Below, in pieces: positions 25,159 through 33,221 of a stretch of DNA of 64,000 nucleotides (position 1 is the stretch's first letter; the number at the start of each line of letters is the position of its first letter). The translations under genes and the position numbers were made by a program. The DNA is taken from positions 182,825 to 246,824 of the forward strand of contig NZ_RCYZ01000007.1 of NCBI RefSeq assembly GCF_006439025.1. The letters run 5' to 3'. The stretch comes from Hymenobacter nivis (lineage in GTDB: Bacteria; Bacteroidota; Bacteroidia; Cytophagales; Hymenobacteraceae). Below the pieces are notes generated by a model, which was not told the DNA's origin, did not search any database, and worked only from the letters and a program-made list of their open reading frames with translations.

Positions 25159-26364
25159 ATGGCCCCACACTTCGCTTTGCCCCGCCGTTCTTTCTTAGCT
25201 GTCATCACCTTAGCCGCCGGCACCGGCTTGCTGGGCTGCGCCCGCACGGCCCCCGCCACCGGCGGCGCCAGTGAGCTGGTGTACATCGGCACCAACGTAG
25301 CCTCGGCGCAGGAAAACACCATCTACCTCTACCGCCTCAACCCCGCCACCGGGGCCCTCACGGCGGTGAGCGCCTATAAGGGTGGCGCCCAGCCCACGTA
25401 CCTGACCATGGACGCCGCCCACCGCCACCTCTACGCGGTGAGCGAAACGGGCTCCTTCCAGGGCCAGGACCACAGCGGTGGGGTGAGCACCCTGGCCATC
25501 GACGGGCGCACGGGGGCCCTCGCGCTGCTCGGCCAGCAGCCCTCCACGGGGGGCGCGCCCTGCTACATCAGCCTCGACCGTACGGGCCAAAACGTGCTGG
25601 TTGCCAACTATACGGGCAGCGCCACGGGCGGCAACGTGGCCCTGCTGCCGGTGCTACCCGACGGCCAGCTGGGGGCCCCTACCGCCACCGACCAGCACCA
25701 GCCGCCCGTGGGGCCCCACGCCAACCAGACCACGCCCCACGCCCACTCGCTGCTGCCCGACCCGGCCAACCGCTTCGCCTTTTCAGCCGACCTCGGCACC
25801 GACAAAGTGTACGCCTACCGCCTCGACGCGGCGCAGCACAGCTGGCAGCCGATGCCCGCCCCAGCCTTCGTGGCGAAGCCCGGCGCGGGGCCCCGCCACC
25901 TCACCTTCCACCCCAACGGCCGCTACGCCTTCTTGGTTAACGAGCTGAATTCCACCGTCACGGCCCTGGCCTACGACGCCACTGCCGGCACCTTCCGGGA
26001 GCTGCAAACGCTGACCACGCTGCCGGCCGGCTTCAGCGGCGACAACTCCGGGGCCGATGTGCACGTGGCCCCCGACGGACGCTTCCTCTACACCTCCAAC
26101 CGGGGCCGCAACAGCATCGCGGTGTTTTCGATTGGCAACGACGGCCAGCTCGCCCCCGTGCAGGACGTAGACACGCAGGGCAAAACGCCCCGCAATTTCT
26201 CCCTCGACGCCAGCGGCCGCGTACTGCTCGTGGCCAACCAAAACTCCAACAACGTATTTACCTACCAGGTTGATAAACAAACGGGTAAGCTCACGCCCAC
26301 CGGCCAGCACATCGACGTGCCCTCGCCCATGTTTGTGGAAGTAGTGCCTGATTTCACCAAGTAG
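25159..26364 (+). CDS. Lactonase-family seven-bladed beta-propeller (Pgl/YbhE-like) lipoprotein
   Basis: 401 aa from the ATG at 25159. N-terminus LPRRSFLAVITLAAGTGLLGCAR combines a twin-arginine-like RR with a lipobox (LLGC), so it is exported, unlike cytosolic 6-phosphogluconolactonase. Family motifs: SELVYIGTNVAS, YAVSET, GGAPCYISLDRTGQNVLVANYTG, HAHSLLPDPANRFAFSADLGTDKVYAYRLD, GPRHLTFHPNGRYAFLVNELNSTVTAL, DVHVAPDGRFLYTSNRG, PRNFSLDASGRVLLVANQNSNNV. Physiological substrate of exported members is unclear. A CACCTTTG (one base from the -7 consensus) lies 24 nt upstream. Ends at a 35-bp perfect inverted repeat. Confidence 0.9.
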   Translation: MAPHFALPRRSFLAVITLAAGTGLLGCARTAPATGGASELVYIGTNVASAQENTIYLYRLNPATGALTAVSAYKGGAQPTYLTMDAAHRHLYAVSETGSFQGQDHSGGVSTLAIDGRTGALALLGQQPSTGGAPCYISLDRTGQNVLVANYTGSATGGNVALLPVLPDGQLGAPTATDQHQPPVGPHANQTTPHAHSLLPDPANRFAFSADLGTDKVYAYRLDAAQHSWQPMPAPAFVAKPGAGPRHLTFHPNGRYAFLVNELNSTVTALAYDATAGTFRELQTLTTLPAGFSGDNSGADVHVAPDGRFLYTSNRGRNSIAVFSIGNDGQLAPVQDVDTQGKTPRNFSLDASGRVLLVANQNSNNVFTYQVDKQTGKLTPTGQHIDVPSPMFVEVVPDFTK

Positions 26365-26367
26365 AAA

Positions 26368-26446
26368 TTAAAAGTTGAGCGTTAAAAGTTAAAACCCTGG
26401 CTCCGTTGTGAAGCCAGGGTTTTAACTTTTAACGCTCAACTTTTAA
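26368..26446. repeat. 35-bp perfect inverted repeat between convergent genes
   Basis: Arms 26368-26402 and 26412-26446 match perfectly with a 9-nt loop. Each arm contains direct repeats of the word TTAAAAGTT (TTAAAAGTTgagcgTTAAAAGTTAAAA) and ends in CCCTGGCT. It fills the whole space between the lactonase-like gene and ligA, and would act as terminator for both. Confidence 0.85.
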
Positions 26447-26453
26447 CTTGTTT

Positions 26454-28544
26454 TCACCCGAACAGCTCGCCTTGGGCCCCGGAGGACGGAGCTTCGGGCG
26501 CGTCGGCCTCAGTCTCGGCTTCGCCGGCGGTGGGCAGCAGGGCCATCAGGTCGGCTTCGGAGATGATGGGGACTTTGAAGCTGGTGGCTTTTTCGCGCTT
26601 GGCGGGGCCCATGTTTTCACCGGCCACCAAGTAGCTGAGCTTCTTGGAGATGGAGCCGGTGATTTTGCCACCGTTCGACACGATGATGTGTTGCAGCTCG
26701 TCGCGGCTATGCTCAGCAAACACGCCCGAGAGCACGAACGTGAGGCCTGCCAGGCGGTCGGAGGCCGGCACGGGGACATCGCCGGTAAGGGCCAGCTGCA
26801 CGCCGGCTTGGCGCAGGCGCTCGATAAGGTCGCGGTTCTGGGGCTCTTGCAGCCAGGCGGCGGCGGCCACGGCAATCACGGCACCCACCTCGGGCACGGC
26901 GGCCATGTCCTCGGCCGAGGCGGCGGCCAGCGCGTCGATGTCGCGGTAGTGCTGGGCCAGCTTTTGGGCCACAGTTTCGCCCACGTAGCGGATACCCAAC
27001 CCAAACAGCACCCGTGGAAACGGCACCTGTTTGCTGGCCTCGATGCCGGCGATGAGGTTGTCGATGGACTTCTCGCCCAGGCGCTCCAGCGTCACCAGCT
27101 CGGCGCGGCGGGCGGGCAGGTCGTAGATGTCGGCTGGCGTGTTCACCATCCCCAAATCGAAGAGGCGGCCCACCGTTTCGGCCCCCAACCCGTCGATGTT
27201 CAGCGCCTTTCGGCTCACGTAGTGCTCGAGCCGGGCCTTGAGCTGGGGCGGGCAGCCGCGCTCGTTGGGGCAGCGGAAATGGGCCTCGCCCTCGGGCCGT
27301 ACCAGTGGCGTGCCGCAGGCCGGGCAGGCCGTGGGGTACACAATAGGCAGGGCCCCAGCAGGCCGCGCCTCCAGCACCACGCCGGTGATTTTAGGAATGA
27401 TTTCGCCGCCTTTTTCCACCAGCACCGTGTCGCCAATGCGCAGGTCGAGGGCGGCAATCTGGTTGGCGTTGTGGAGCGTAGCGCGCTTGACGACGGTACC
27501 CGCCAGGGGCACGGGAGCCAACAGGGCCACGGGCGTCACGGCGCCGGTACGGCCCACGTTGTACTGCACCTCGCGCAGCTGGGTGCGGGCCGCCTCGGCC
27601 GGGTACTTGTAGGCAATGGCCCAGCGCGGGCTCTTGGCCGTGAGGCCCAGTTGGTCCTGCTGGCGCAGGTCGTCCACCTTAATCACGATGCCGTCCGTGG
27701 CCACCGGCAGGGTGAAGCGCTGCTTCTCCCACTGATGGATAAAGTCCAGCACCTCAGCCAGTGATGCGCAGATGCGCCACGTATCCGACACGGGCAAGCC
27801 GTAGGCGGCCAGGGCCCCCAGGGCCTCGCTGTGCGACGTGAAGTGGCGGCCCGGCGTGAGCAGCGAGTAGGCAAAAAATTGCAGCTTGCGGGCCGCCACC
27901 TGGGCCGAATCCTGGAGCTTGAGGGTGCCGCTAGCGGCGTTGCGGGGGTTGGCCAGCAGGGCTTCACCGTTCTGCTCGCGCTCGGTGTTTAGCTCGGCAA
28001 ACACCGGCAAAGGCAGAAATACCTCGCCGCGCACCTCAAAATCGGTGGGCTGGCCGGGGGCCGGGCGCAGGTGCAACGGCAGCGTGCGAATGGTGCGCAC
28101 GTTGGCCGTCACCACGTCGCCGCGGGTGCCGTCGCCGCGCGTCACGCCTTGGTGCAGCTCGCCGTTTTGGTAGGCCAGGCTCATGGCCACGCCGTCGAAC
28201 TTCAGCTCGCACACGTAGCGGTACGGGGCCCCTTCCAGGCCCTTCTGCACCCGCTCGTCGAACTCGCGCAAGTCGTCTTCCGAGTACGTGTTGCCCAGGC
28301 TGAGCATGGGGAAGCGGTGCACGGCGGTGGCAAACTGCTTCGTAACGGTGCCGCCCACGCGCTGGGTGGGCGAGTTGGGCAGGGCCAGGGCGGGGTGCGC
28401 GGCCTCCAGGGCTTGCAATTCGGCCAAGAGCCGGTCAAATTCCTGGTCCGACACCTCGGACGTGTCGCGCTGGTAGTATTGGTAGTTGAGGTGGTGCAGC
28501 CGCTCGGTGAGGGCCTGCATTTGGGCTTGGATGGCGTCGGGCAT
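26454..28544 (-). CDS. ligA: NAD-dependent DNA ligase
   Basis: Seals nicks during replication and repair using NAD+. 696 aa from the ATG at 28542-28544 (MPDAIQAQMQALTER); the usual length is about 670, with a short acidic tail (EAETEADAPEAPSSGAQGELFG) added. Domains: Ia, adenylation domain with Lys115 in CELKFDGVA, OB fold (VEKGGEIIPKI), four-Cys zinc finger (CPACGTP ... FRCPNERGCPP), helix-hairpin-helix repeats, and BRCT (GLTFVLSGVF ... GGKITGSISKKLSYLVAGEN). A near-consensus TTACTTTG lies about 75 nt upstream of the start. Confidence 0.97.
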   Translation of the reverse strand: MPDAIQAQMQALTERLHHLNYQYYQRDTSEVSDQEFDRLLAELQALEAAHPALALPNSPTQRVGGTVTKQFATAVHRFPMLSLGNTYSEDDLREFDERVQKGLEGAPYRYVCELKFDGVAMSLAYQNGELHQGVTRGDGTRGDVVTANVRTIRTLPLHLRPAPGQPTDFEVRGEVFLPLPVFAELNTEREQNGEALLANPRNAASGTLKLQDSAQVAARKLQFFAYSLLTPGRHFTSHSEALGALAAYGLPVSDTWRICASLAEVLDFIHQWEKQRFTLPVATDGIVIKVDDLRQQDQLGLTAKSPRWAIAYKYPAEAARTQLREVQYNVGRTGAVTPVALLAPVPLAGTVVKRATLHNANQIAALDLRIGDTVLVEKGGEIIPKITGVVLEARPAGALPIVYPTACPACGTPLVRPEGEAHFRCPNERGCPPQLKARLEHYVSRKALNIDGLGAETVGRLFDLGMVNTPADIYDLPARRAELVTLERLGEKSIDNLIAGIEASKQVPFPRVLFGLGIRYVGETVAQKLAQHYRDIDALAAASAEDMAAVPEVGAVIAVAAAAWLQEPQNRDLIERLRQAGVQLALTGDVPVPASDRLAGLTFVLSGVFAEHSRDELQHIIVSNGGKITGSISKKLSYLVAGENMGPAKREKATSFKVPIISEADLMALLPTAGEAETEADAPEAPSSGAQGELFG

Positions 28545-28648
28545 ACGGGTAGAATAGGCGCGGCGGGGGCCGCGGCAACAACGGAGCGCCGGGGCCCCAA
28601 AGGGCTTTCGACCTAGCAAAGTAACGCACCCCCGCCCAGGCAGTGCAC

Positions 28649-28677
28649 AAAAAAGGCCGCCTAAGGGCGGCCTTTTT
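28649..28677. terminator. Bidirectional hairpin terminator
   Basis: A6-GGCCGCC-taag-GGCGGCC-T5. It sits between ligA and the 66-aa gene on the same strand (minus), where it would end the transcript of the 66-aa gene, 15 bp after its stop. Confidence 0.8.
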
Positions 28678-28691
28678 CAACGAATAAGGGG

Positions 28692-28892
28692 CTACTGCGG
28701 CGGGGGCACCGGCGCGCCCGGGCCCGGGCCCACGGGGGCCCCGGGGCCCACCGGCACGTCGGCGCCGTGGCCGCTCACTTCTACTTGCGGGCCCACGGGC
28801 AGTACGGGGTTAATGGGGGCCGCCGAGGGAAAAAACCGCTCAAACAGCAGGATGGCCACCAATACGGCCACAAACGACAGGAAGAATTTCAT
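28692..28892 (-). CDS. Small membrane-anchored Pro/Gly-rich protein
   Basis: 66 aa from the ATG at 28890-28892. One N-terminal TM helix (FFLSFVAVLVAILLF), then a Pro/Gly/Val-rich tail with repeated VGPGAPVGPG units. No family recognised. The reading frame is supported by a start codon, a signal-anchor and a terminator just after the stop; the low-complexity tail is GC-driven, so confidence is moderate. Confidence 0.55.
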   Translation of the reverse strand: MKFFLSFVAVLVAILLFERFFPSAAPINPVLPVGPQVEVSGHGADVPVGPGAPVGPGPGAPVPPPQ

Positions 28893-28940
28893 CGGGCAAA
28901 AAAGCAGGTAAACGTATTAAATCCAAAGCAAACAGGGGCC

Positions 28941-29540
28941 CTACTGACTCAGCACCACGGCCTTGCGCATCTTACGTACGTAGGCCAGGCGGCGCTCCGA
29001 GCCGTCGGGGCCGGGGAAGTCGAAGGCCACGGCGGTGGGGTCGGCACGCAGGGCCTGCCACACGGCCGCGTCTACCTCGGCGGGCTGCGCCTCCTGGGTG
29101 GGCACGGCGGGCTGCGAGAAGTGGCTGGCGGCAAAAAAGGTGTTCATGCCGCGCAGGATGGCAATTTCCTGGTCGCGGGTGGTGGTGGGGCGGGCCTCGG
29201 CCTGGCCGTCGAGCAGGGCGCGGGCCGGCAGCACCTCGTGGCGCAGGGTATCGCCGGTGGCGCTGGTCACGATGAGGTGCACCTGGCCGGTGAGGATGCG
29301 GGCGCCGCGCAGCTGCAAGGTGAAGTTGTCGCGGGTTTTGGGGTTAGAAAACGCGTGAGTGGCGCGCACTGTATTCAATACTGTGGTGCTGTTGAGGCGG
29401 TTGCGAGCCCCGGGGGCCGGGGGCACATAAGTGGTGCGCGGGTCCTTGTTGGTATTGGCGGCTTCGCGCTCGGTAGTGGCGCACGAGAAAGCGGCGGGTA
29501 GCAGCGCCGCCGTAGCGAGGTAGCGGAAAAATGATTTCAT
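28941..29540 (-). CDS. Hypothetical lipoprotein
   Basis: 199 aa from the ATG at 29538-29540 (MKSFFRYLATAALLPAAFSCATTE). Lipobox AAFSC, mature start CATTEREAANTNKD. The body has one alpha/beta domain with QLRGARILTGQVHLIVTSATGD and a C-terminal FDFPGPDGSERRLAYVRKMRK. No known family recognised. Promoter element TACTTTTG at 29583-29590. Confidence 0.75.
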   Translation of the reverse strand: MKSFFRYLATAALLPAAFSCATTEREAANTNKDPRTTYVPPAPGARNRLNSTTVLNTVRATHAFSNPKTRDNFTLQLRGARILTGQVHLIVTSATGDTLRHEVLPARALLDGQAEARPTTTRDQEIAILRGMNTFFAASHFSQPAVPTQEAQPAEVDAAVWQALRADPTAVAFDFPGPDGSERRLAYVRKMRKAVVLSQ

Positions 29541-29582
29541 AATAAAATAACTATACCTGGAAAGGATACCCGGAAAGGAATC

Positions 29583-29590
29583 CAAAAGTA
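29583..29590 (-). promoter_or_regulatory. -7 element TACTTTTG
   Basis: Exact TAnnTTTG on the minus strand, 42 nt upstream of the lipoprotein ATG. Confidence 0.45.
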
Positions 29591-29679
29591 ATGCCGGAAC
29601 GGCAGCAGCGCCGCATAATGGTTTTTGAATATACGAAAGAAATATGGTAAAAGATGCTACCCATGGCTGCCACCGGGCC

Positions 29680-30441
29680 TCAAAACAGCCCTATTTCGAA
29701 GCCCAGCACCCAGGCCGGCAAATCGGGCCCGCTGCCGGGGCGGCGCACGGGGCCGAAGCGGCGGCGCGCCACCAGGGCGTAGCGGTCGAAGCCCAGGCGG
29801 GCCCCCGCCCCACCGGTCCAGCGGCGCAAGTAGGGCAGGCCGGCGTCGGTGGTGGTGGTGCGGGCGGGGCCCCCGGGGGCGGGGTCGTCGGCGGCGGTGC
29901 GGGTGGTGCCGGCCACCCAGCCGCCCCAGGCCAGCAGGTCGAGGTACGAGCCCACGGTGTTGCCCCGGCGGCCGGCGTTGAGGCGCAGCCCGCCCTCGGC
30001 CTGAATCTGGTGCAGGCCCAGGGTTTCGGACTGGTGCAGGCCGGGGCTGGGGAAGGTTTTGGCGGCGGTTTGGGCGAAGGCGTAGCGCAGGTAGGCGTAG
30101 CGGGCATCGGCCACCACGGCCACGTTTTGGGTGATGCGCCGCTTAAGCCGCCCGCCCAGCTGCAGCTCGGCCGAGGCCAAGCCGTGGCGCAGGGGCGCAT
30201 CGGCGGCCCCGGGGCCCGCAACCAGCCCCCCCCCCATGTAGAGGTGGCCAAAGTAGCGGCGGTTGGGGCCCGTGCGGTTCAGGAGGGTATCGTCGGCCAC
30301 GTTGGCGCGCAGCAGCACCTGCTGGGCACGGGCCGCACCCGGCAGCAGCAGGGCCGCCGCCGCCAGGGCGCGGGCGCGGGGCCCCAGGCACGTCCAGAAT
30401 TTGCGCAAGCGCCGGTCAGTTGCAGTAATCAGTAAGCTCAT
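29680..30441 (-). CDS. Predicted outer-membrane beta-barrel protein
   Basis: 253 aa from the ATG at 30439-30441, which overlaps the subtilase stop by ATGA. An N-terminal stretch LAAAALLLPGAARAQ looks like a signal peptide, though about 30 residues precede it, so the true start might be internal. The mature part alternates hydrophobic and polar residues with many Gly and Tyr/Arg (FGHLYMGGGLV, NVAVVADARYAYLRYAFA, GSYLDLLAWGGWVAG) and ends in ...AWVLGFEIGLF with a terminal Phe, a barrel hallmark. Translationally coupled with the peptidase upstream, so the two may work together. Confidence 0.7.
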   Translation of the reverse strand: MSLLITATDRRLRKFWTCLGPRARALAAAALLLPGAARAQQVLLRANVADDTLLNRTGPNRRYFGHLYMGGGLVAGPGAADAPLRHGLASAELQLGGRLKRRITQNVAVVADARYAYLRYAFAQTAAKTFPSPGLHQSETLGLHQIQAEGGLRLNAGRRGNTVGSYLDLLAWGGWVAGTTRTAADDPAPGGPARTTTTDAGLPYLRRWTGGAGARLGFDRYALVARRRFGPVRRPGSGPDLPAWVLGFEIGLF

Positions 30442-32198
30442 TCCGAGTACGTGGCCGTGTAGCCGTTAAATTCTACCCGCAGTGCATCGCCGCCCCGCAG
30501 CAGCCGGCGCGGCACTTGCAGCACCAGGCGCTGCGTCACGGCGCGCACCTCGTAGCGGCGCAGCACGCCGCGGCGGTCGGCCAGGTGCCAGTAGAGGTAG
30601 GGCGGGGAATTGGGCCCCGGGCCAGGCGATGGAGCCGGCGCGCTGGGCGGCGGGGGCCCCGGCGCGTCGGGTGCGTCGGGCGCGTCGGCCACTAGGGGCA
30701 GCTCCTGAGCCGGGCGCGTGGTAGCGGCGGGGCGCAGCACCACGGCCACCAGCGAGTCGTTGGGCACAAAATCGAAGGTGGGCTCCACCGCGCGGCCAGC
30801 GTTTTTTTCCAGGAAGAACGCCGCCCGGGGCAGGCCGTAGCCGCTGGCGTAGTCGAAGTACGGGTGGAGGTCACCAGCCGCCCGCAGCTGCCCGTAGAGC
30901 TGGGCCGCCGTGAGGCCCCGGCGCTGCTGCCAGGCGCAGGCCGCAAAGCCCGCCACCAGCGGCGAGGCAAACGAAGTGCCCTCCAGCCGCTCGTAGCGGC
31001 CGCCAGGCGTGGTGCTCAGCACAATGCCAAAGGCCGACACATCGGGCTTCACGCGGCGGTCGGCGCTGGGGCCCACCGAGCTGAAGGCCAGGTGCAGGCC
31101 CGTGTCGGGGTCGAGCCCGCCCACGGCCAGCACCGAGTCGGCGTCGGCTGGCGTGCCGATGCGCACCCAGTCGGTGTCGCCGTCGTTGCCGGCGGCGCAG
31201 ACCACCAGCATGCCCTTGTGGGCGGCCAGGGCGGCGGCGCGGGCCACCAGGCTGCGGCCGTTCATTTGCTCGGGGAAGTAGCGCTGCTCGGTATAGGCCA
31301 GCGAGGAGTTGATGATGTCGGCGCCCTCGCGGTCGGCCCACTCGGCGGCGGCCAGCCAGGCTTCCTCTTCGCTCAGGGTTTCGCGTAGGGCCCGCTCGGT
31401 GCGGGCCAGCAGGTAGTCGGCGGCGGGGGCCAGGCCGAGGGCGGGGCCGGCGGCCAGGGCCGCGCTGGGGCCCCCGGGCAGGCGGCCGGCCAGGCAGCCC
31501 AGCACCTCGGTGCCGTGGCTGCCGCCGCGGTACACGTCGGGGCGGTTGGCCAGGAAGTCGTGGGTGGCCACAATGCCGTGGCGCGCCCGCAGCGCCGCAA
31601 ACGCCGGGTGGGCGTCCACGCCGCGAAACCCGACGTCGAACAAGGCAATGCGCAACCCGCGGCCGTCGAGGCCGGCGCGCTGCCAAGCGGGGGCCCCCAG
31701 CACGGCAGTTTGGCGGCGGGCGAGCCGGTAGTCTTCGGGCGCGATGTAGGGCGGCTCGTCGGCGGCCGCGGCCGGGGGCACTGGGGCCACGCGCCGCGCC
31801 GCCACGGCGGCCCGCGCCGGCTGCTGGGGCCACGCGGCCACGGCGCGCACGCCGGGCAGGGCCCCCAGGGCGGCGGCCTGGGCCGGGGTGGCGCGCACGG
31901 CCACGGCGTTGAACCAGCGGCTGATGAGCGTCACGGTGTCCACGGCGGCGCGGATGCGGGCCAGGTAATCGGCGCGCACGGGCCGGTCCGACTCCTCGAA
32001 GGCGGGCAGGTGCTGGCGGGCGCGGCGGGCGCGGGCCGGAGCCGAAAAATAGGCTTGGGGGTCGAAGGCCGTCCCGTTTTTATCGGCCAAGGCCACCCAA
32101 TAGCGGGTGGCGGGGGCGGCGGGCGCGGCCGTCTGGGCCTGGGCGGTGGGGGCCCCGGCCAGGGCCCCCAGGCAAGCAATTAATAGGAAACGGCGCAC
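30438..32198 (-). CDS. Subtilisin-like (S8) secreted serine peptidase
   Basis: 586 aa if it starts at the GTG at 32196-32198 (VRRFLLIACLGALAGAP), which gives a good signal peptide ending AQAQ. A TTG seven codons upstream lies inside the -7 element and would precede the transcript start. Catalytic triad in GTG numbering: Asp188 (IALFDVGF), His228 (GGSHGTEVLG), Ser409 (EGTSFASP); oxyanion Asn in VVCAAGNDG. A C-terminal region after a PPPPSAPAPSPGPG linker forms a small beta domain but lacks a recognisable T9SS signature. The first gene of a two-gene operon. Confidence 0.9.
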   Translation of the reverse strand: MRRFLLIACLGALAGAPTAQAQTAAPAAPATRYWVALADKNGTAFDPQAYFSAPARARRARQHLPAFEESDRPVRADYLARIRAAVDTVTLISRWFNAVAVRATPAQAAALGALPGVRAVAAWPQQPARAAVAARRVAPVPPAAAADEPPYIAPEDYRLARRQTAVLGAPAWQRAGLDGRGLRIALFDVGFRGVDAHPAFAALRARHGIVATHDFLANRPDVYRGGSHGTEVLGCLAGRLPGGPSAALAAGPALGLAPAADYLLARTERALRETLSEEEAWLAAAEWADREGADIINSSLAYTEQRYFPEQMNGRSLVARAAALAAHKGMLVVCAAGNDGDTDWVRIGTPADADSVLAVGGLDPDTGLHLAFSSVGPSADRRVKPDVSAFGIVLSTTPGGRYERLEGTSFASPLVAGFAACAWQQRRGLTAAQLYGQLRAAGDLHPYFDYASGYGLPRAAFFLEKNAGRAVEPTFDFVPNDSLVAVVLRPAATTRPAQELPLVADAPDAPDAPGPPPPSAPAPSPGPGPNSPPYLYWHLADRRGVLRRYEVRAVTQRLVLQVPRRLLRGGDALRVEFNGYTATYSE

Positions 32199-32216
32199 GG
32201 CAAACAGCGGAAAGCC

Positions 32217-32224
32217 CAAAGGTA
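32217..32224 (-). promoter_or_regulatory. -7 element TACCTTTG of subtilase operon
   Basis: Exact TAnnTTTG on the minus strand, 18 nt before the GTG at 32198; decides the start codon. Confidence 0.5.
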
Positions 32225-32310
32225 ACCCTGGCCAGCCGCGCCCGTTTCAAGCCCAACGCTACGCGAGGCTCCGGACCCGCGCTTTCCCCCACCCTTCCTG
32301 CCCCACCTCC

Positions 32311-33114
32311 ATGATGCGTTCCTTCGTCCCCGCCCTGCTCGTGGTTGCCGCGCTGGCCCTGCCCGGCTGCAACAAGAAAGAGATTGCGGCTTTGCAGCAG
32401 CAAAACAGCGACTTGGCCCGTTCGCGCGACCAGCTTCAGCTCGAAAAAACCAACCTTGCCGCCGAAAACGCCGAAAAGGCCCGCAGCGAGGAAAGCCTGC
32501 GCGGCAGCTTGCTCAATAAAAACAACCAGGTGAACCAGCTCAACTCGACCCTGGGCACCACCGAGCAGGATTTGGCCGGCAAAAACGCCCGCATCGCCGA
32601 GCTGCAGCGGGTGCTCGACGAGAAGGACGCTGCCACCAAGGCCCTGCGCCAGCGCGTGAGCGATGCCCTGCTCGGCTTCAATGCCCAGGACCTGCAGGTG
32701 AACGTGAAAAATGGCAAGGTGTACGTGTCGCTTTCCGAGCAGCTGCTTTTCAAATCGGGCTCGACGAAGGTAGACCCCAAGGGCCAGGATGCGCTGCTTA
32801 AGCTCGCTAATGCCTTGAAGGACAACAAGGACGTGAACGTGCTAGTGGAGGGCCATACCGACAACGTGCCCATCAAGGGCGTGGTGAACGGGGCCAAGGA
32901 CAACTGGGACCTGAGCGTGCTGCGGGCCACCGAAATCACGCGCCTGCTCACCTCCGCCGGCATGGACCCCACCCAGGTAACCCCCTCCGGCCGCGGCCAG
33001 AACCTGCCCGTGGCCCCCAACGACACGCCCGAAAACAAGGCCCTCAACCGCCGCACCGACATCATCCTCACGCCGAAACTCGACGAGCTATTCTCGATTT
33101 TGAACCCTAATTAG
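32311..33114 (+). CDS. OmpA-family lipoprotein with coiled coil
   Basis: Peptidoglycan-binding outer-membrane lipoprotein, 267 aa from the ATG at 32311. Lipobox ALPGCNKK near residue 17, then a long Gln/Asn/Glu-rich coiled coil (about 25-115), then an OmpA domain (about 140-260) with VSLSEQLLFKSGSTKVDPKG, VEGHTDNVPI, NWDLSVLRATEITRLL and NRRTDIILTPK. The architecture matches flavobacterial OmpA/MotB-like proteins that tether the outer membrane. Terminator follows. Confidence 0.93.
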   Translation: MMRSFVPALLVVAALALPGCNKKEIAALQQQNSDLARSRDQLQLEKTNLAAENAEKARSEESLRGSLLNKNNQVNQLNSTLGTTEQDLAGKNARIAELQRVLDEKDAATKALRQRVSDALLGFNAQDLQVNVKNGKVYVSLSEQLLFKSGSTKVDPKGQDALLKLANALKDNKDVNVLVEGHTDNVPIKGVVNGAKDNWDLSVLRATEITRLLTSAGMDPTQVTPSGRGQNLPVAPNDTPENKALNRRTDIILTPKLDELFSILNPN

Positions 33115-33133
33115 GCCCATCCGGGCAAATACC

Positions 33134-33170
33134 AAAAGGGGCCCCGCTGCAAGCAGCGGGGCCCCTTTTT
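33134..33170 (+). terminator. Rho-independent terminator of OmpA-like gene
   Basis: Perfect 17-bp stem (33134-33150 with 33153-33169), 2-nt loop, T-run. The stem contains GGGGCCCC. Confidence 0.9.
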
Positions 33171-33221
33171 TATGGTTTACGAATCGACCAGCGCCAGTAT
33201 AATCGCTTTATCGCCAGAAAA

